A DNA stretch of 64,000 nucleotides from an uncultured Prevotellaceae bacterium (GCA_900316285.1 ONCG01000014.1:1-64000), one strand, 5' to 3'. Positions 49,044 through 59,800 are shown, counted from the first letter of the stretch. Numbers and translations: made by a program. Notes: generated from the letters alone by a model not told the origin.

Positions 49044-49889
49044 ATGAAGTGTATTTTTTGTAATGCAGAAATTGATCAAGATGCTCAGTTCTGCCCAAAC
49101 TGCGGAAAGGACTTGTCTATGTATGACAGGTGTTCAAAGTGTGGTGAATTATTGGAAGAAGGTACCGATTTTTGTCCTCATTGTGGAACAAGAAAAACTT
49201 ACCGAAATTTGGCAGGGACCCAGACTCCGAAACAAAGCCCATCTTCTAATAACAAACTGTTTGGATGGAAGGGTATAATGGGAGTAATAGCCTTGTTGGC
49301 ATTGTTGTGTTTTATTGCTTATGGAGCTGTTGTCTACTCGTGTGACCGGAGCAAGAACCAACCGCATGATCCTGATCCTGATTATGCTGAGGCCGTTGAT
49401 AGTGACAGCATTGAAAATGCAGAAAAAGAATTGCTTGAAAAGCAAAAGCAAGATAGCTTGGCAAAAGTCGTAGATAATCTGTCGGACTCTATTGCGCATA
49501 TATCAGATTCTCTTAATAAGGCAAAGGAAATAAAAGAAGAAAAAGTAAGGCGGAGTAATTCGGAAAGACCATTTGCGGCCTCTTCTTCGCAATCTAATCA
49601 TCGTACTTCCACAGGAAGCTCTCGACGTGCTGCATCTGTGCGTACAGCATCTGTTCCTGTAAGTTCAAGAAACCTCGGCTATGCGACCTTCAAGGGTAGT
49701 TGGCCAAACGATGTGAATGGTCGTATGGTATTTAAGTCTTCGCATGTTATTGACAGCAAAGATCCCAAAGGGCGTGTTGCTGAGGCTGGCGACTATGTAA
49801 TAGGCGAATGGGCTGACGGTCATCTGGTTCAGGGCATCTGGTATGGTGCTGACAATCAGGTAAAGGGCAGTGTGATTATTGGTAGGTAA
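49044..49889 (+). CDS. Double zinc-ribbon and TM protein, 281 aa
   Basis: Two zinc ribbons (C3, C6, C17, C20 and C30, C33, C44, C47) precede a TM helix (about 76-96, VIALLALLCFIAYGAVV). A linker with coiled-coil-like, Lys/Glu-rich residues (about 120-175) and Ser-rich spacer leads to a MORN-like C-terminal part (YATFKGSWPNDVNGRMVF.., GEWADGHLVQGIWYGADNQVKGSVI). The overall layout parallels the preceding protein, suggesting that the two act together as membrane sensors. 27 bp separate them. Confidence 0.82.
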   Translation: MKCIFCNAEIDQDAQFCPNCGKDLSMYDRCSKCGELLEEGTDFCPHCGTRKTYRNLAGTQTPKQSPSSNNKLFGWKGIMGVIALLALLCFIAYGAVVYSCDRSKNQPHDPDPDYAEAVDSDSIENAEKELLEKQKQDSLAKVVDNLSDSIAHISDSLNKAKEIKEEKVRRSNSERPFAASSSQSNHRTSTGSSRRAASVRTASVPVSSRNLGYATFKGSWPNDVNGRMVFKSSHVIDSKDPKGRVAEAGDYVIGEWADGHLVQGIWYGADNQVKGSVIIGR

Positions 49890-49902
49890 ACAGTGCAAGG
49901 CA

Positions 49903-50871
49903 ATGATGAAAAACTGCAGTATCATGTTATTGCTAATGCTGGTGGGAACTCTTTCCCTGTCAGCACAAGGGCTGAGGCTGTTTAGTCCCGCAGTTCATGA
50001 TGCTGTGGGGTATCATCAGCGCGTTGTAATGGATTTCCTAGAGCGTTACTTCGGAAAAGAATTACCAGCTGAGCGTCAGACGAGTCAAAAGCGCAAGATG
50101 GCTGATGATAAGGTCTATTTCCGTAAAGGGAAACTGTCGGACATGAGCCTTGTTTCTGATACGATGCCATTTTCTGTCACTTTGAACGACCGTTATTATG
50201 AAGTGCAGTGGATGCAGCACGAAGAGCCTTTCATTACAATCGTGTTCCCGGCGCAATATGACTTGTTACTGGGTATGCAGCAGAATGAAGCACAGCAGAA
50301 ATTGAAAGAGAGCATCCTTGCTGCTCCTACGCGGATTGACACGTTAGTGGCTCCATCCAAGATGGAACTGACAGATGACAGCATCTACATGTCGAAGAAT
50401 GAGTTTTTTGAGTTGGAAAGCCTGAATGATGCTTTATATTATAATAAGGTGAGGGAGAACTATCAACCCGTCTTTGACAATAGGTATCAAGAGTATTCCG
50501 CAGCAAACCTGTTTCATGGACTTGTCAAGGGAGCAGACTACCGCATGTATGTCGAACAGTCCGTCTATGGTATGAAGACCATTAACTATACGCTTACACT
50601 CAGTCAATGGCTGAACTATTGTGCAGAGCTGGGCATGAAGGTTTTCTTTGCGGTCGAGGAAGAGCGCGAGGATGGTCTGTTGGCTATTGTCCTGGCTCAG
50701 TGCAAGGAACTTGGGTTCAATCATCTGTTGTCCGTTGCTATCCCCGATAAGTTTGTGGATGACAAGAATGCTGTGCTGAAAGTTAGGCTTACTCCCTATA
50801 TTCCGACACATAATGTGAAGGATATATATCAAAAGGAATTATCTACTCATCAAAAAAATCAGTGGCAATGA
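49903..50871 (+). CDS. Secreted protein of unknown function, about 322 aa
   Basis: MMKNCSIMLLLMLVGTLSLSAQ is a signal peptide (starts at 49903 or 49906). The mature part of about 300 residues has Phe/Tyr-rich strands and the segments HQRVVMDFLERYFGKEL and YTLTLSQWLNYCAELGMKVFFAVEEE. No family is recognised. The gene overlaps the next by ATGA at 50868-50871, so the pair is translationally coupled. Confidence 0.75.
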   Translation: MMKNCSIMLLLMLVGTLSLSAQGLRLFSPAVHDAVGYHQRVVMDFLERYFGKELPAERQTSQKRKMADDKVYFRKGKLSDMSLVSDTMPFSVTLNDRYYEVQWMQHEEPFITIVFPAQYDLLLGMQQNEAQQKLKESILAAPTRIDTLVAPSKMELTDDSIYMSKNEFFELESLNDALYYNKVRENYQPVFDNRYQEYSAANLFHGLVKGADYRMYVEQSVYGMKTINYTLTLSQWLNYCAELGMKVFFAVEEEREDGLLAIVLAQCKELGFNHLLSVAIPDKFVDDKNAVLKVRLTPYIPTHNVKDIYQKELSTHQKNQWQ

Positions 50872-51602
50872 AAATAGTTATTTCAATTTTGGGCTATTGC
50901 CTATTGGCAGTTAGTGGTTATGCGCAGTCTGCTGATGCAAATAGAGATATCAGTAGAGTGAAGCGTGATACGGCTTATATTTATGCCGAGGCAACAATGA
51001 AGGATTTGGACGAGGCTATGGCTGGAGCACGTGCTATTTTAGAAATGAAAATTAGTGATTGGATTCAGAAACTATATCCAGGCGAAGGTGTAGAGGTCTG
51101 TATTGCCAAAGCTAAAGAGCATAGTTTTGAGGTGCAGACTCACCGTGGCGATTATAATCGCGCTTTCGTTTATGTAAGGAAGAGCGACATCATGTCTGTA
51201 ACAGATAAAAAGGAGGTGATGGTTTTTCAGGTTAATGAAAATGTAGAAAAACAATCTCAAATCTCTCCAGCAAGTGAAGGTCTGGCTTCAGAAGAATCAC
51301 CCATAGAAGATATCAATAGTTTCCTGTCAGAAGAAGAAAAGACTATGATAGGCATAAATGATTTCTATGAAATAGAGCCATATATAAAAGAACTGAAGAA
51401 AGATGGTAGATTATATGATTATGGAAAATATGCTTCTATGCCAATGGATGCATCATGTTATGTCTTTGTTTACAATAAGCAAGGCCAAGTGGTTTCTGTC
51501 CTTCATTCCACAGGTTCTAAGCATTTTAATTTGAAAACTCAGAAGGAAGATAAAATTAAGAATTATAAAAATTGTGGAGCTATCTGGTTCCAACTAAAAT
51601 AG
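50868..51602 (+). CDS. Secreted protein of unknown function, about 244 aa
   Basis: Signal peptide MKIVISILGYCLLAVSGYAQS, then a helical domain (AEATMKDLDEAMAGARAILEMKISDWIQ) and an extracytoplasmic C-terminal part with EALYDYGKYA- and YVFVYNKQGQVVSVLHSTG-type strands. ATMKDL..ARAILEMKI resembles a domain seen in other secreted proteins of Bacteroidetes but is not named. It is coupled to the preceding gene and 12 bp from the next. Confidence 0.72.
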   Translation: MKIVISILGYCLLAVSGYAQSADANRDISRVKRDTAYIYAEATMKDLDEAMAGARAILEMKISDWIQKLYPGEGVEVCIAKAKEHSFEVQTHRGDYNRAFVYVRKSDIMSVTDKKEVMVFQVNENVEKQSQISPASEGLASEESPIEDINSFLSEEEKTMIGINDFYEIEPYIKELKKDGRLYDYGKYASMPMDASCYVFVYNKQGQVVSVLHSTGSKHFNLKTQKEDKIKNYKNCGAIWFQLK

Positions 51603-51614
51603 GAGAAGGAAAAG

Positions 51615-52580
51615 ATGAAACAAGTTGTTATTGTTATGTTACTCTCGTTGGTATCTATGTTTGCAAAGGCCGACAACATCGCAGTGACTATTACTGATGG
51701 TGTCGAAAGTGATGTGATGAGAGTGAGAATGGAGAATTCCATAGCAAGGATTCTTAATGAAGTGAATAATGCCCAAATCGCAGGTCGAAGCCTTGATTTT
51801 ATGGCGATGGGTGTAAACACCCGTGTTCAGCAATCAATGGCGATGCTTTGGGAAAATTGCCCGTTCATCTGTACCGATGATGAGATTGTAGAGCATTGCA
51901 TCACCACAGGAACAGGTTATCAAGTGCGCAATATTCCCTTGATGATGAAGCCAACAGGAGAACGGGAGTTTGGTGAAGACGAATACCAAGAGGCTGTCAT
52001 CAGTTTCGACAAACAGGGAAATGTGGAAAGTTTCTATCTTTCTATATCAATGAATCTCTATATGAATGTTGTCAAGAGCAATCTGGAGTTGACCGACCTA
52101 CGCCGTCGTCAAATGATTCTCGATTATGTCGAGCAGTTCCGTACAGCCTACAACCAAAAAGACATTGATTTTCTTAATATGGTTTTTAGTGATGATGCCC
52201 TCATCATTACAGGTAAGGTTATTATGCAAAAGCATCCCGAAGGATATATGTCGCAGAAAATCCAGTATAACAAACAATCTAAACAGCAGTATTTGACAAA
52301 TCTGCGCCGTGTTTTCAACACGGCACAATACATTCGTGTTGGATTTGATGATATAGAGGTTATGCGCCATCCAACCAATCCAGATTTCTATGGTGTAACC
52401 CTTCATCAAGGATATACCAGCAACACCTATCACGATGATGGTTATTTATTTTTGCTATGGGATTTTCGTAATGAAAATGCCCCAGAGATTCATGTGCGAA
52501 CTTGGCAACCAGACAAAATAGGTGGCAAGTCATTGCCTCGTGACGAAGTATTTAGCTTGAGTGATTTTGATATTAAATAA
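51615..52580 (+). CDS. Secreted protein with an NTF2/SnoaL-like domain, 321 aa
   Basis: MKQVVIVMLLSLVSMFAKAD is a signal peptide. Residues about 175-305 read LDYVEQFRTAYNQKDIDFLNMVFSDDALIITG, then FNTAQYIRVGFDDIEV and YHDDGYLFLLWDF, the pattern of an NTF2-like alpha+beta cone. The N-terminal 150 residues, starting IAVTITDGVESDVMRVRMENSIARILNEVN, are uncharacterised. The last base of its stop codon is the first base of the next ATG. Confidence 0.75.
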   Translation: MKQVVIVMLLSLVSMFAKADNIAVTITDGVESDVMRVRMENSIARILNEVNNAQIAGRSLDFMAMGVNTRVQQSMAMLWENCPFICTDDEIVEHCITTGTGYQVRNIPLMMKPTGEREFGEDEYQEAVISFDKQGNVESFYLSISMNLYMNVVKSNLELTDLRRRQMILDYVEQFRTAYNQKDIDFLNMVFSDDALIITGKVIMQKHPEGYMSQKIQYNKQSKQQYLTNLRRVFNTAQYIRVGFDDIEVMRHPTNPDFYGVTLHQGYTSNTYHDDGYLFLLWDFRNENAPEIHVRTWQPDKIGGKSLPRDEVFSLSDFDIK

Positions 52581-53506
52581 TGATATATAGAAATAAAGTG
52601 ATGAACATTTCTAGGATACACTTTTTGGTCCTGTTGCTTATCTCTCCCCTCTTAATGCTGGCTCAGAGTCCAGATTTTGAGGTAAGGAACTTCCATGAGA
52701 ATACTACCGATTTGTCTGCTGCCACCTCTCAAGTGAAAGACCTTAACGGTGTAACAGCAGCACTTGTTCGATTTGCAGTGAGGGACACGCTTTTCCAATT
52801 TGAAACAAATTTAGGAATCCTTAAACAAGAGAATAAAACAGGAGAAGTTCTGCTTTATGTTCCTCATGGAACGAAGAAGTTAACAATTCGGCATCCTTAT
52901 TTGGGCATTTTGAGAGACTATCTGTTCCCTGTTGCGATTAAGTCGAAGACGACATATGACACCGAGGTAACCATAACTAACGTTGATTACCTTAACAAAA
53001 AACTGGATTTGGATCTTAATCATTCAGATGTTGTTACAAAAGCAGATAAAAAAACTCTTTTCTCTATCCATCGACCTCCAAAAGCCAAACCAATACAAAA
53101 GTCCGTCCCTTCCAAAAAGAGATTTACTTATAAATATGAAGACGTTAATTTTGATTGCAGAGTCAGGGAAGGTGACATTGTTATAACAGGTTTTGATGTC
53201 AAAGCAAAAAATGTTGTCATACCTTCTCAAGTAGAGTATGATGGTAGTTTCTACCCAGTGACGGAAGTTAGTACTTTCATCAATGGCAACAACTATGATA
53301 CGGTAAATCTCGTCATCCAGGATGGCATCCGAAAGATAGATAATTATTCCTTTGTTGAATTCCGAAAACTAAAAAATGTTTCAATTTCGTCTTCTGTGAA
53401 TGAAATTGGAAAAAACGCTTTCTATGATCATAAAGGCTTGACATTCGAATTGCCACCAGGAATCAGTGAGAGCGACTTGCGTAAAGGTAACAAAATATTA
53501 AAATAG
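52580..53506 (+). CDS. Secreted protein: shared N-terminal domain plus short LRR module, 308 aa
   Basis: After a signal peptide (MNISRIHFLVLLLISPLLMLAQ, ATG possibly at 52601), residues about 30-145 (FEVRNFHENTTDLSAATSQV.., AALVRFAVRDTLFQFETNLG.., LYVPHGTKKLTIRHPYLGILRDY) are homologous to the N-terminal domain of the next gene. The C-terminal part (about 195-300: FYPVTEVSTFINGNNYDTVNLVIQDGIRKIDNYSF, LKNVSISSSVNEIGKNAF) is a BspA/LRR_5-type repeat region, related to the large LRR protein at the end of the operon. Confidence 0.78.
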   Translation: MIYRNKVMNISRIHFLVLLLISPLLMLAQSPDFEVRNFHENTTDLSAATSQVKDLNGVTAALVRFAVRDTLFQFETNLGILKQENKTGEVLLYVPHGTKKLTIRHPYLGILRDYLFPVAIKSKTTYDTEVTITNVDYLNKKLDLDLNHSDVVTKADKKTLFSIHRPPKAKPIQKSVPSKKRFTYKYEDVNFDCRVREGDIVITGFDVKAKNVVIPSQVEYDGSFYPVTEVSTFINGNNYDTVNLVIQDGIRKIDNYSFVEFRKLKNVSISSSVNEIGKNAFYDHKGLTFELPPGISESDLRKGNKILK

Positions 53507-53569
53507 TATATTGCTTGATAAATGGTTCTCATTTATATTCATAAACCATTATTGTTCAATTGTGTAAAG

Positions 53570-54670
53570 ATGAGGTTTCGCTTAAAATTATTAATAGCCT
53601 TCACTATGTTGTGCCCAGTGTCAACTGTAGCGCAAAATAATGATTTTGTTATAGAGAATTTTCGTAAAAACCTGACTGATCTTACAGCTATCAGTCTTAA
53701 TGTGAAGGATCTAAATGGCAAGGAGGCTGCTCTAATACGATTTGCTGTGCGGGATACCCTGTTTGATTTTGATCCAAACCTTGGGTATTTAAAACTTGAG
53801 AAGAAAAAAGGAGAAGTATGGCTTTATGTACCACAATTAACCAAGCGCATTACAATTAGCCATCCCTATCTTGGTATTATTCGTGATTATGAATTTCCTA
53901 CTGCAATCGAATCGAAAGTCACTTATACTGCTGACATTCGTATCACTAATGCTGCATATATGCAAGCGTTGATTGCGAATGGGGGAATGACAAATATTCT
54001 CGTGGGAAAGGAAGGAAAGGACTCGGAGGAAGAGAGCACGACTCCGGTTATATCGGATAGCATTCCTGTTACTAATGACCAAAGGCGAGATGATGTATAT
54101 GGGCAAATAGTGCCAGCGGTTTCTGAGAAGAAGCAAAACGCAACAGAAGCTCATCTTTTATTTGGTGTTGGTTATCAGGCTGTTGGTGTCGTTGGTCCTT
54201 ATGCCTCCGCGAATATTAGTATTAATTCCTTCAACATTGAAGGTGGATACGTTTTTGGACAGAAAAAGGCAGAAGGCATCTCCATCTATTCTTCCGAGTA
54301 TGGAGATAACATCCTTAGGAACATGGATTTCAAAGTCAATCAGGCATGGGCTCGCATTGGTATTGATGCCAATCCAAGAAGTTTGATTATTGTCACTCCT
54401 CAAGTGGGTTGCGCGGTTAATATGTTCAAATTAGATTCGGAAACGAGCCCTGATGGCAATCCATTCGAAACATTTTATACCTATTCTGGCATTGCTGCTC
54501 TACGCTTGCAAATCGCGATTCATAAGAATTTCCGGTTACAGATTACTCCCGAATATCATTTCGCGTTAAAGAAGGATCCTGCATACGAAGTTGTTAAAGA
54601 TACAGACAAGTTGTTTAAGTCATCTACGGAAGGGTTCAATCTCCATGCGGGTATCATCTTGAGAATTTAA
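53570..54670 (+). CDS. Secreted protein: shared N-terminal domain plus beta-barrel-like region, 366 aa
   Basis: Signal peptide MRFRLKLLIAFTMLCPVSTVAQ (the frame continues to 53522). The domain at about 25-145 (FVIENFRKNLTDLTAISLNV.., ALIRFAVRDTLFDFDPNLG.., LYVPQLTKRITISHPYLGIIRDY) is paralogous to the preceding protein. After a charged linker, about 190-366 has alternating strands (GVGYQAVGVVGPYASANISINSF, ARIGIDANPRSLIIVTPQVG, LRLQIAIHKNFRLQITPEYHFALK) ending in IILRI, suggesting an outer-membrane barrel of about 10 strands. Confidence 0.78.
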   Translation: MRFRLKLLIAFTMLCPVSTVAQNNDFVIENFRKNLTDLTAISLNVKDLNGKEAALIRFAVRDTLFDFDPNLGYLKLEKKKGEVWLYVPQLTKRITISHPYLGIIRDYEFPTAIESKVTYTADIRITNAAYMQALIANGGMTNILVGKEGKDSEEESTTPVISDSIPVTNDQRRDDVYGQIVPAVSEKKQNATEAHLLFGVGYQAVGVVGPYASANISINSFNIEGGYVFGQKKAEGISIYSSEYGDNILRNMDFKVNQAWARIGIDANPRSLIIVTPQVGCAVNMFKLDSETSPDGNPFETFYTYSGIAALRLQIAIHKNFRLQITPEYHFALKKDPAYEVVKDTDKLFKSSTEGFNLHAGIILRI

Positions 54671-54682
54671 TTTTGAAACGTT

Positions 54683-55678
54683 ATGACAAAAAGACATTTG
54701 TTGACATCAATAGTTGGTCTTCTCTTTCTGGCAACTGCTTGCAGCTCATCTGATGATAAGCTTGATCCTAATGACTATAATGCATTAAAGGACGAATTGT
54801 CAGTAGACAAGACGAGCATCCAGCTGAGTGGTGCAGGCGAACCTGCTGTCGTCTTGCAGATTAAGAGCAATTGTCCATGGACCCTCTCTCAGTTGAATAC
54901 AGAATGGGTGAGGCTCACGGAGTTTAATGATTACTATTATACGAGCGGTAGTGGAAATGGGAATTGCACACTCTACGTGTCAGCAACTCCCAACCCGTCT
55001 TTTACAGAATCGCGAACGACAACCATTAGGATAAGCAGTGGTACTATTACACATGATATTCGTGTTACACAAGGGCCTTCAGAAGAAATATTGTCGTTAG
55101 GGCAGAATTCTATTGAAGCAGGCTTCAAGGCAAAGACTTACAATGTGGAAATTGAAAGCAATACTGACTGGACAGTAGCCTCTGATGTAGATTGGTGTTC
55201 TGCATCAAAGAATGGCAATTATGTTCGGATTACGGTGTATGACAATAATACCTATTCGGCTCGTTCTGCTTCCGTCACTGTGCAAGGGAATAGTCGGTCG
55301 GCAACTATCGTTGTTACTCAGGTGGCTCCATCCGTACCTGTTATCTCCTCATTATCTGTCTCTGACATAACAAAGACCTCAGCAGTGGCGACCATGAGTT
55401 ATCGTTCGCCTGATCTAATTCCTACAGCTTACGGTATTTGTTATAGTAGTTCTGCCAAATCCCCTACTCGGGATAATGCGCAGACCATTTCTTCCTATAG
55501 TTCCTATTATGAACGAACGGTTTCGTTCTCCATGTATAATCTGGCGGAGAACACAACCTATTACTTATGTCCATTCGTGGAGACTTCTGCCGGCATCATC
55601 TATGGTAATGTCATGCAGCTCACTACAAAGAAAACAAATTCGCCCAATGAAGACGATAATCCTACGCCAAGTTATTAA
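54683..55678 (+). CDS. BACON-domain lipoprotein with a fibronectin III-like domain, 331 aa
   Basis: MTKRHLLTSIVGLLFLATACSSSDD is a lipoprotein signal (LATAC). Two BACON-like domains (SVDKTSIQLSGAGEPAVVLQIKSNCPWTL.., VTQGPSEEILSLGQNSIEAGFKAKTYNVEIESNTDWTV) are followed by a Fn3-like domain (SSLSVSDITKTSAVATMSYRSPD..YYLCPFVETSAG). Lipoproteins with this layout are usually surface-exposed in Bacteroidales. 12 bp separate it from the barrel protein and 20 bp from the HD gene. Confidence 0.82.
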   Translation: MTKRHLLTSIVGLLFLATACSSSDDKLDPNDYNALKDELSVDKTSIQLSGAGEPAVVLQIKSNCPWTLSQLNTEWVRLTEFNDYYYTSGSGNGNCTLYVSATPNPSFTESRTTTIRISSGTITHDIRVTQGPSEEILSLGQNSIEAGFKAKTYNVEIESNTDWTVASDVDWCSASKNGNYVRITVYDNNTYSARSASVTVQGNSRSATIVVTQVAPSVPVISSLSVSDITKTSAVATMSYRSPDLIPTAYGICYSSSAKSPTRDNAQTISSYSSYYERTVSFSMYNLAENTTYYLCPFVETSAGIIYGNVMQLTTKKTNSPNEDDNPTPSY

Positions 55679-55698
55679 CCCTTTAAAATATTGCAGTT

Positions 55699-56811
55699 AT
55701 GAAGAGTGAATTTAAGTCATTAGACGACCTTTATAATAAGGTAACAAGAAACAAGGAGACGTGGGATTATTACAATGATTTGAATCCATTAAGCGGAAGT
55801 TATGACTTCAAAGAAATTATTAATGGTTCCTCTTCTTTCTATAGCAAACTCATTAAGGAGCTTTTAGGCCGTTCTGGTAAAATCGCAGCACAAGATATGT
55901 TGAAGTGCGTAGATGAATTATTTAAAAAGGAAGAGGAAGAAAAATATGATATGGATGCAGATAAGCGTCTAAGGCATATAGTGTCTCTATTCTTTTTTGG
56001 ACATGTCCTCTATGGAAATTGTGATAGTATTAGGAAGAATGTCAGTAGACAATTAAGGACAATTGGCTTTCCAAAGACAGATGATGATGCAAGGACATTC
56101 TCTTTTATGTGGTTCTTGCTTTGCATATTCCATGATTTAGGATATGCCTACGAATACAATCTAATAAAAGACAATCAGAAGATGTCATTGTCGGCAATTG
56201 AAGAGATAAAACCATCCAATTTCTTACCTCTGATATATAATGAAAAGAATTTGTTACAATATAATCATCTTCGACAATGTAAATGGGGAGTTAACGACCA
56301 TGGCATCTGGGGCGGTTTTTCTTTTTATAAAAATATGTTGAGAGTTGGAAAAGAGATTGAGGAGAAACAGAATGAGTATAATATAAAAATATTCGAGACA
56401 GAAAACGTGGAGCATATATATCAGTATGCGGCCTGGATCATTATGTGCCATAACATATTCTATAATAATGGGAAAGACAACTATACTGATTGTTATAGAT
56501 GTTGTGGACTTGATGACTTTATTCAGCCTAAGGCCCGTTGCATAACGTTAAAGAACAATCCGCTTCTGTTTCTCTTTTGTTTAGCCGACACTTTGGAGCC
56601 GACTAAGGTGTTGAAATCAAAATCTAAGAATCCCCAAGATGACTTGAAATTATGCAGACTATTAAAGATGGACTTTGGCAAGAGTTCCATTAAGTTTAAC
56701 TTGTCAGGTTTATCAGACTATATTGTTGGAGAAAAATATAATAATAATATAAAAGGCATCAACGACTGGCTTGCTGATGTTTCAGACGAGTTGGTAATAA
56801 AATTAAAATGA
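55699..56811 (+). CDS. HD-domain metal-dependent phosphohydrolase-like protein, 370 aa
   Basis: The His/Asp set H93, H102, HD at 145-146 (FHDLGYAYEY), H201 (NDHGIWGG), H251 (MCHN) and D297 (FCLADTLEPTK) has the order and spacing of HD-domain phosphohydrolases, which hydrolyse phosphodiesters or dNTPs using two metals. There is no signal peptide, so this is the only clearly soluble cytoplasmic enzyme in an operon of secreted and membrane proteins. The N-terminal 80 residues are helical and unassigned. It overlaps the following LRR gene by 4 bp. The substrate is unknown; a cyclic nucleotide or nucleotide is plausible. Confidence 0.8.
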   Translation: MKSEFKSLDDLYNKVTRNKETWDYYNDLNPLSGSYDFKEIINGSSSFYSKLIKELLGRSGKIAAQDMLKCVDELFKKEEEEKYDMDADKRLRHIVSLFFFGHVLYGNCDSIRKNVSRQLRTIGFPKTDDDARTFSFMWFLLCIFHDLGYAYEYNLIKDNQKMSLSAIEEIKPSNFLPLIYNEKNLLQYNHLRQCKWGVNDHGIWGGFSFYKNMLRVGKEIEEKQNEYNIKIFETENVEHIYQYAAWIIMCHNIFYNNGKDNYTDCYRCCGLDDFIQPKARCITLKNNPLLFLFCLADTLEPTKVLKSKSKNPQDDLKLCRLLKMDFGKSSIKFNLSGLSDYIVGEKYNNNIKGINDWLADVSDELVIKLK

Positions 56812-59800
56812 TTATGAAATTATATAGACTTTTTTCGTTGGGAATTCTTGCAGTGTACGTAACCCTTTCTGCCTATGCCTACGACTTTAAGGTAGACGGT
56901 ATTTACTATAATGTCATTGGTGACAACGAGGTGGAGGTGACCTATCGTAATTTTGAGTATGAGGGTGATGTTGTAATTCCTGAATTTGTTACCAATGGAG
57001 GAGTTAAATATAAGGTAACCCAAATTGGCGAATATGCGTTCTATCGGTGCATGAAAATGACATCGATAGTAATTCCCAACAGCGTCACTAGTATAGAGGC
57101 TGTGGCTTTCTATTATTGTGATAGTCTAACCTCGTTAGTGATTCCTAATAGTGTGAAAAGCATAGAAGATATTGCTTTCGCATCTTGTAGTCAATTAGAA
57201 ACCATTATTCTTTCTGAACAATTAGAGAAAATGGGGAATGGCATTTTTAGTAACTGTAATAAACTAGTTTCAATTACGATACCAAGTAGTGTTAAGAGTA
57301 TCGGTAGATATGCATTTCAGTCGTGTTCTTCTTTGGCTTCTGTAACAATTCAAGAAGGTATTACAGATATCGGTGATTATTCCTTCTATTATTCTGGTCT
57401 TTCTTCAGTTTCAATTCCTCGTAGTGTCAAACGCATCGGAAATCGTGCTTTCCAAGCATGTAAACTGAGCTCAATTGAAATCCCTAATAGTGTGACGACT
57501 ATAGGAGATTATGCTTTCTCGGGATGCAGTTTGACATCAATGGAAATTCCGAGTAGTGTAGACAGCATTGGTACTGGCATATTGTCTGGTTGCTCTCATT
57601 TAAAATCTCTTATTGTTAATACAGGAAATAAGCGTTATGATTCTCGTGGAAATTGTAATGCTATTATAGAATCGGAGTCAAATACGTTGATTTCAACATG
57701 TTTAGGACTCAAATCGTTTTCGATACCTGATGGCGTTACTGCCATCGGAGACAGGGCATTTAGTGGATATAGCAGTCTTAAATCAATACAAATTCCCAAT
57801 GGTATAATAAGTATCGGCAATTATGCTTTTTCTAATTGCGATTCATTGGAATATGTAGAATTGCCAATCAGTTTGCAAAGCATTGGAGACTATGCTTTTT
57901 CCGGCAGTCCATTGAAAGAAATAACTATACCCAAGAATGTAAATCATATTGGTCAACCCTTTGTTTCTAATTATGAAAAAACATTAAACAGTATTGTGGT
58001 AGATTCTAATAACCGTTTTTTTTCGTCTGAGAATGGAGTCTTATTTTCTAAAGATAAAAGCGAACTACTATGCTATCCCAGTGGCAAAAAAGAAGAATCT
58101 TATAATGTACCTAATTCTGTTGTTTCCATTGGACCTAGCGCTTTTAGTTATTCTAAGCTGTCCAAAATCAATTTGCCCAGCACGATAGAAAGAATAAGTG
58201 ATTCCGCATTTATGGGTTGTTCTGGATTATCATCAATAATACTGCCCAATAGTATTACTTCGATTGGAAGATATGCATTTAATTACTGCATCAAATTACA
58301 ATCAATATGTATACCAGAGAAGGTTAAAAGCCTAGAATCTGGAACTTTCTCATCATGTAGTGCATTGGAAGAAGTCTTTTTACCAGAAGGGTTGGTTTCC
58401 CTCGGTAGTATTGCGCAGAGTAATGAATATATGAATACAGGGTATGGTGTCTTTGAAGGTTGTCGTAATTTGGTCTCTATTTATTTGCCTCAGGGACTTA
58501 GGGTAATAGGAGATGCCGCTTTTCGGAATTGTGGGCGTTTACGTTCAATATCAATTTCTAAAAATGTGGAGGTAATAGGCCGACAAGTTTTAGCAGGTGA
58601 TTATTCATTAAGTGGAATAATGGTTGAAGGTGGTAATGAGAACTATTATTCATCAGATGGTGTCTTGTTCGATAGCAAAAAGAATACATTGCTTTGTTAT
58701 CCAGCCGGAAAGGTTGCGACTTCATATGAAATACCAGCTGGAATAAAAGGAATAGAGGAATGTGCTTTCGATGCACAAGATTATTTAGAGTCATTAACCT
58801 TGTCCCAAAGCATTATGTATATAGCCGATTATGCTTTCGACTATACTAATGTCAAGTCTATACATTCCAAGATACTTAAGCCATTTCCTGTTAGCTTTAG
58901 TCATTATCCCACAACTCTTATCGTTCCTAAGGGGACAAAAGAAGCATATATGTCAGAGCTTGGTTGGCGTACGATAAATAATATTGTCGAATCTTCGGAG
59001 TGCGGTGAAAAATTAGATACAAAGATGATGCGGGATTCATGTGAATCAATGCTTTCCTATTTGGAGGTCTTTTACATGAAAATGACAGATGGAAATATCA
59101 TAGAACCAACTCACCTACGGTCATTGGACAAAGCAATAGACATTCTAAAAGGAAGAATAAATTCTTTTATTGCTAAAGTAGATGAATACGATAAAAGTAT
59201 AGAAAGTGGAAATGAACTTTCAGATGATTTGGTGGCTACAATAGTTATGGATTGGGAGAGTTCTATTGCAGGAATAACAAGAAAGGAGCCCTATCTATCT
59301 GACATATCATCGGGATTCTCCAAGACCAGTTTTACATCTCATGAGGGTGGTATCACTAAAGTAGGTGAGTTATCTCTTAGAAATGAAACAAAAACGATAT
59401 GTTGGTTTGATAGATATTCTTTTTATTATTTAGGAATAGAGCCTGAGGAAATACTGATCCAACCTATTCCTGATAAGGATTATCACGTGAATGATTTTTA
59501 TTACGTTGATGCGCATAATAGGCCTGTCCCATTTGAATTAGATAGTGTGAAATTGTATAATCTTCCAGAAAAAATAATTGTTGAGTTCGAAAAAGAAGTA
59601 CCAGTAGAAATTGAAGAGGATTTCATGGTTGATTACATTTATTATCATGGTATTTCTTCGACAATGACGGCTCAGGTGATAGCTGTTGATAAAGGTGTAG
59701 AGAATATTGACATTCCTATAAGTGTCGTAAATGGTAGTAGAACGTACTCGGTGACCTCGGTTGCTGATGATGCGCTGGCTGGTACGTTCAATTATATTTC

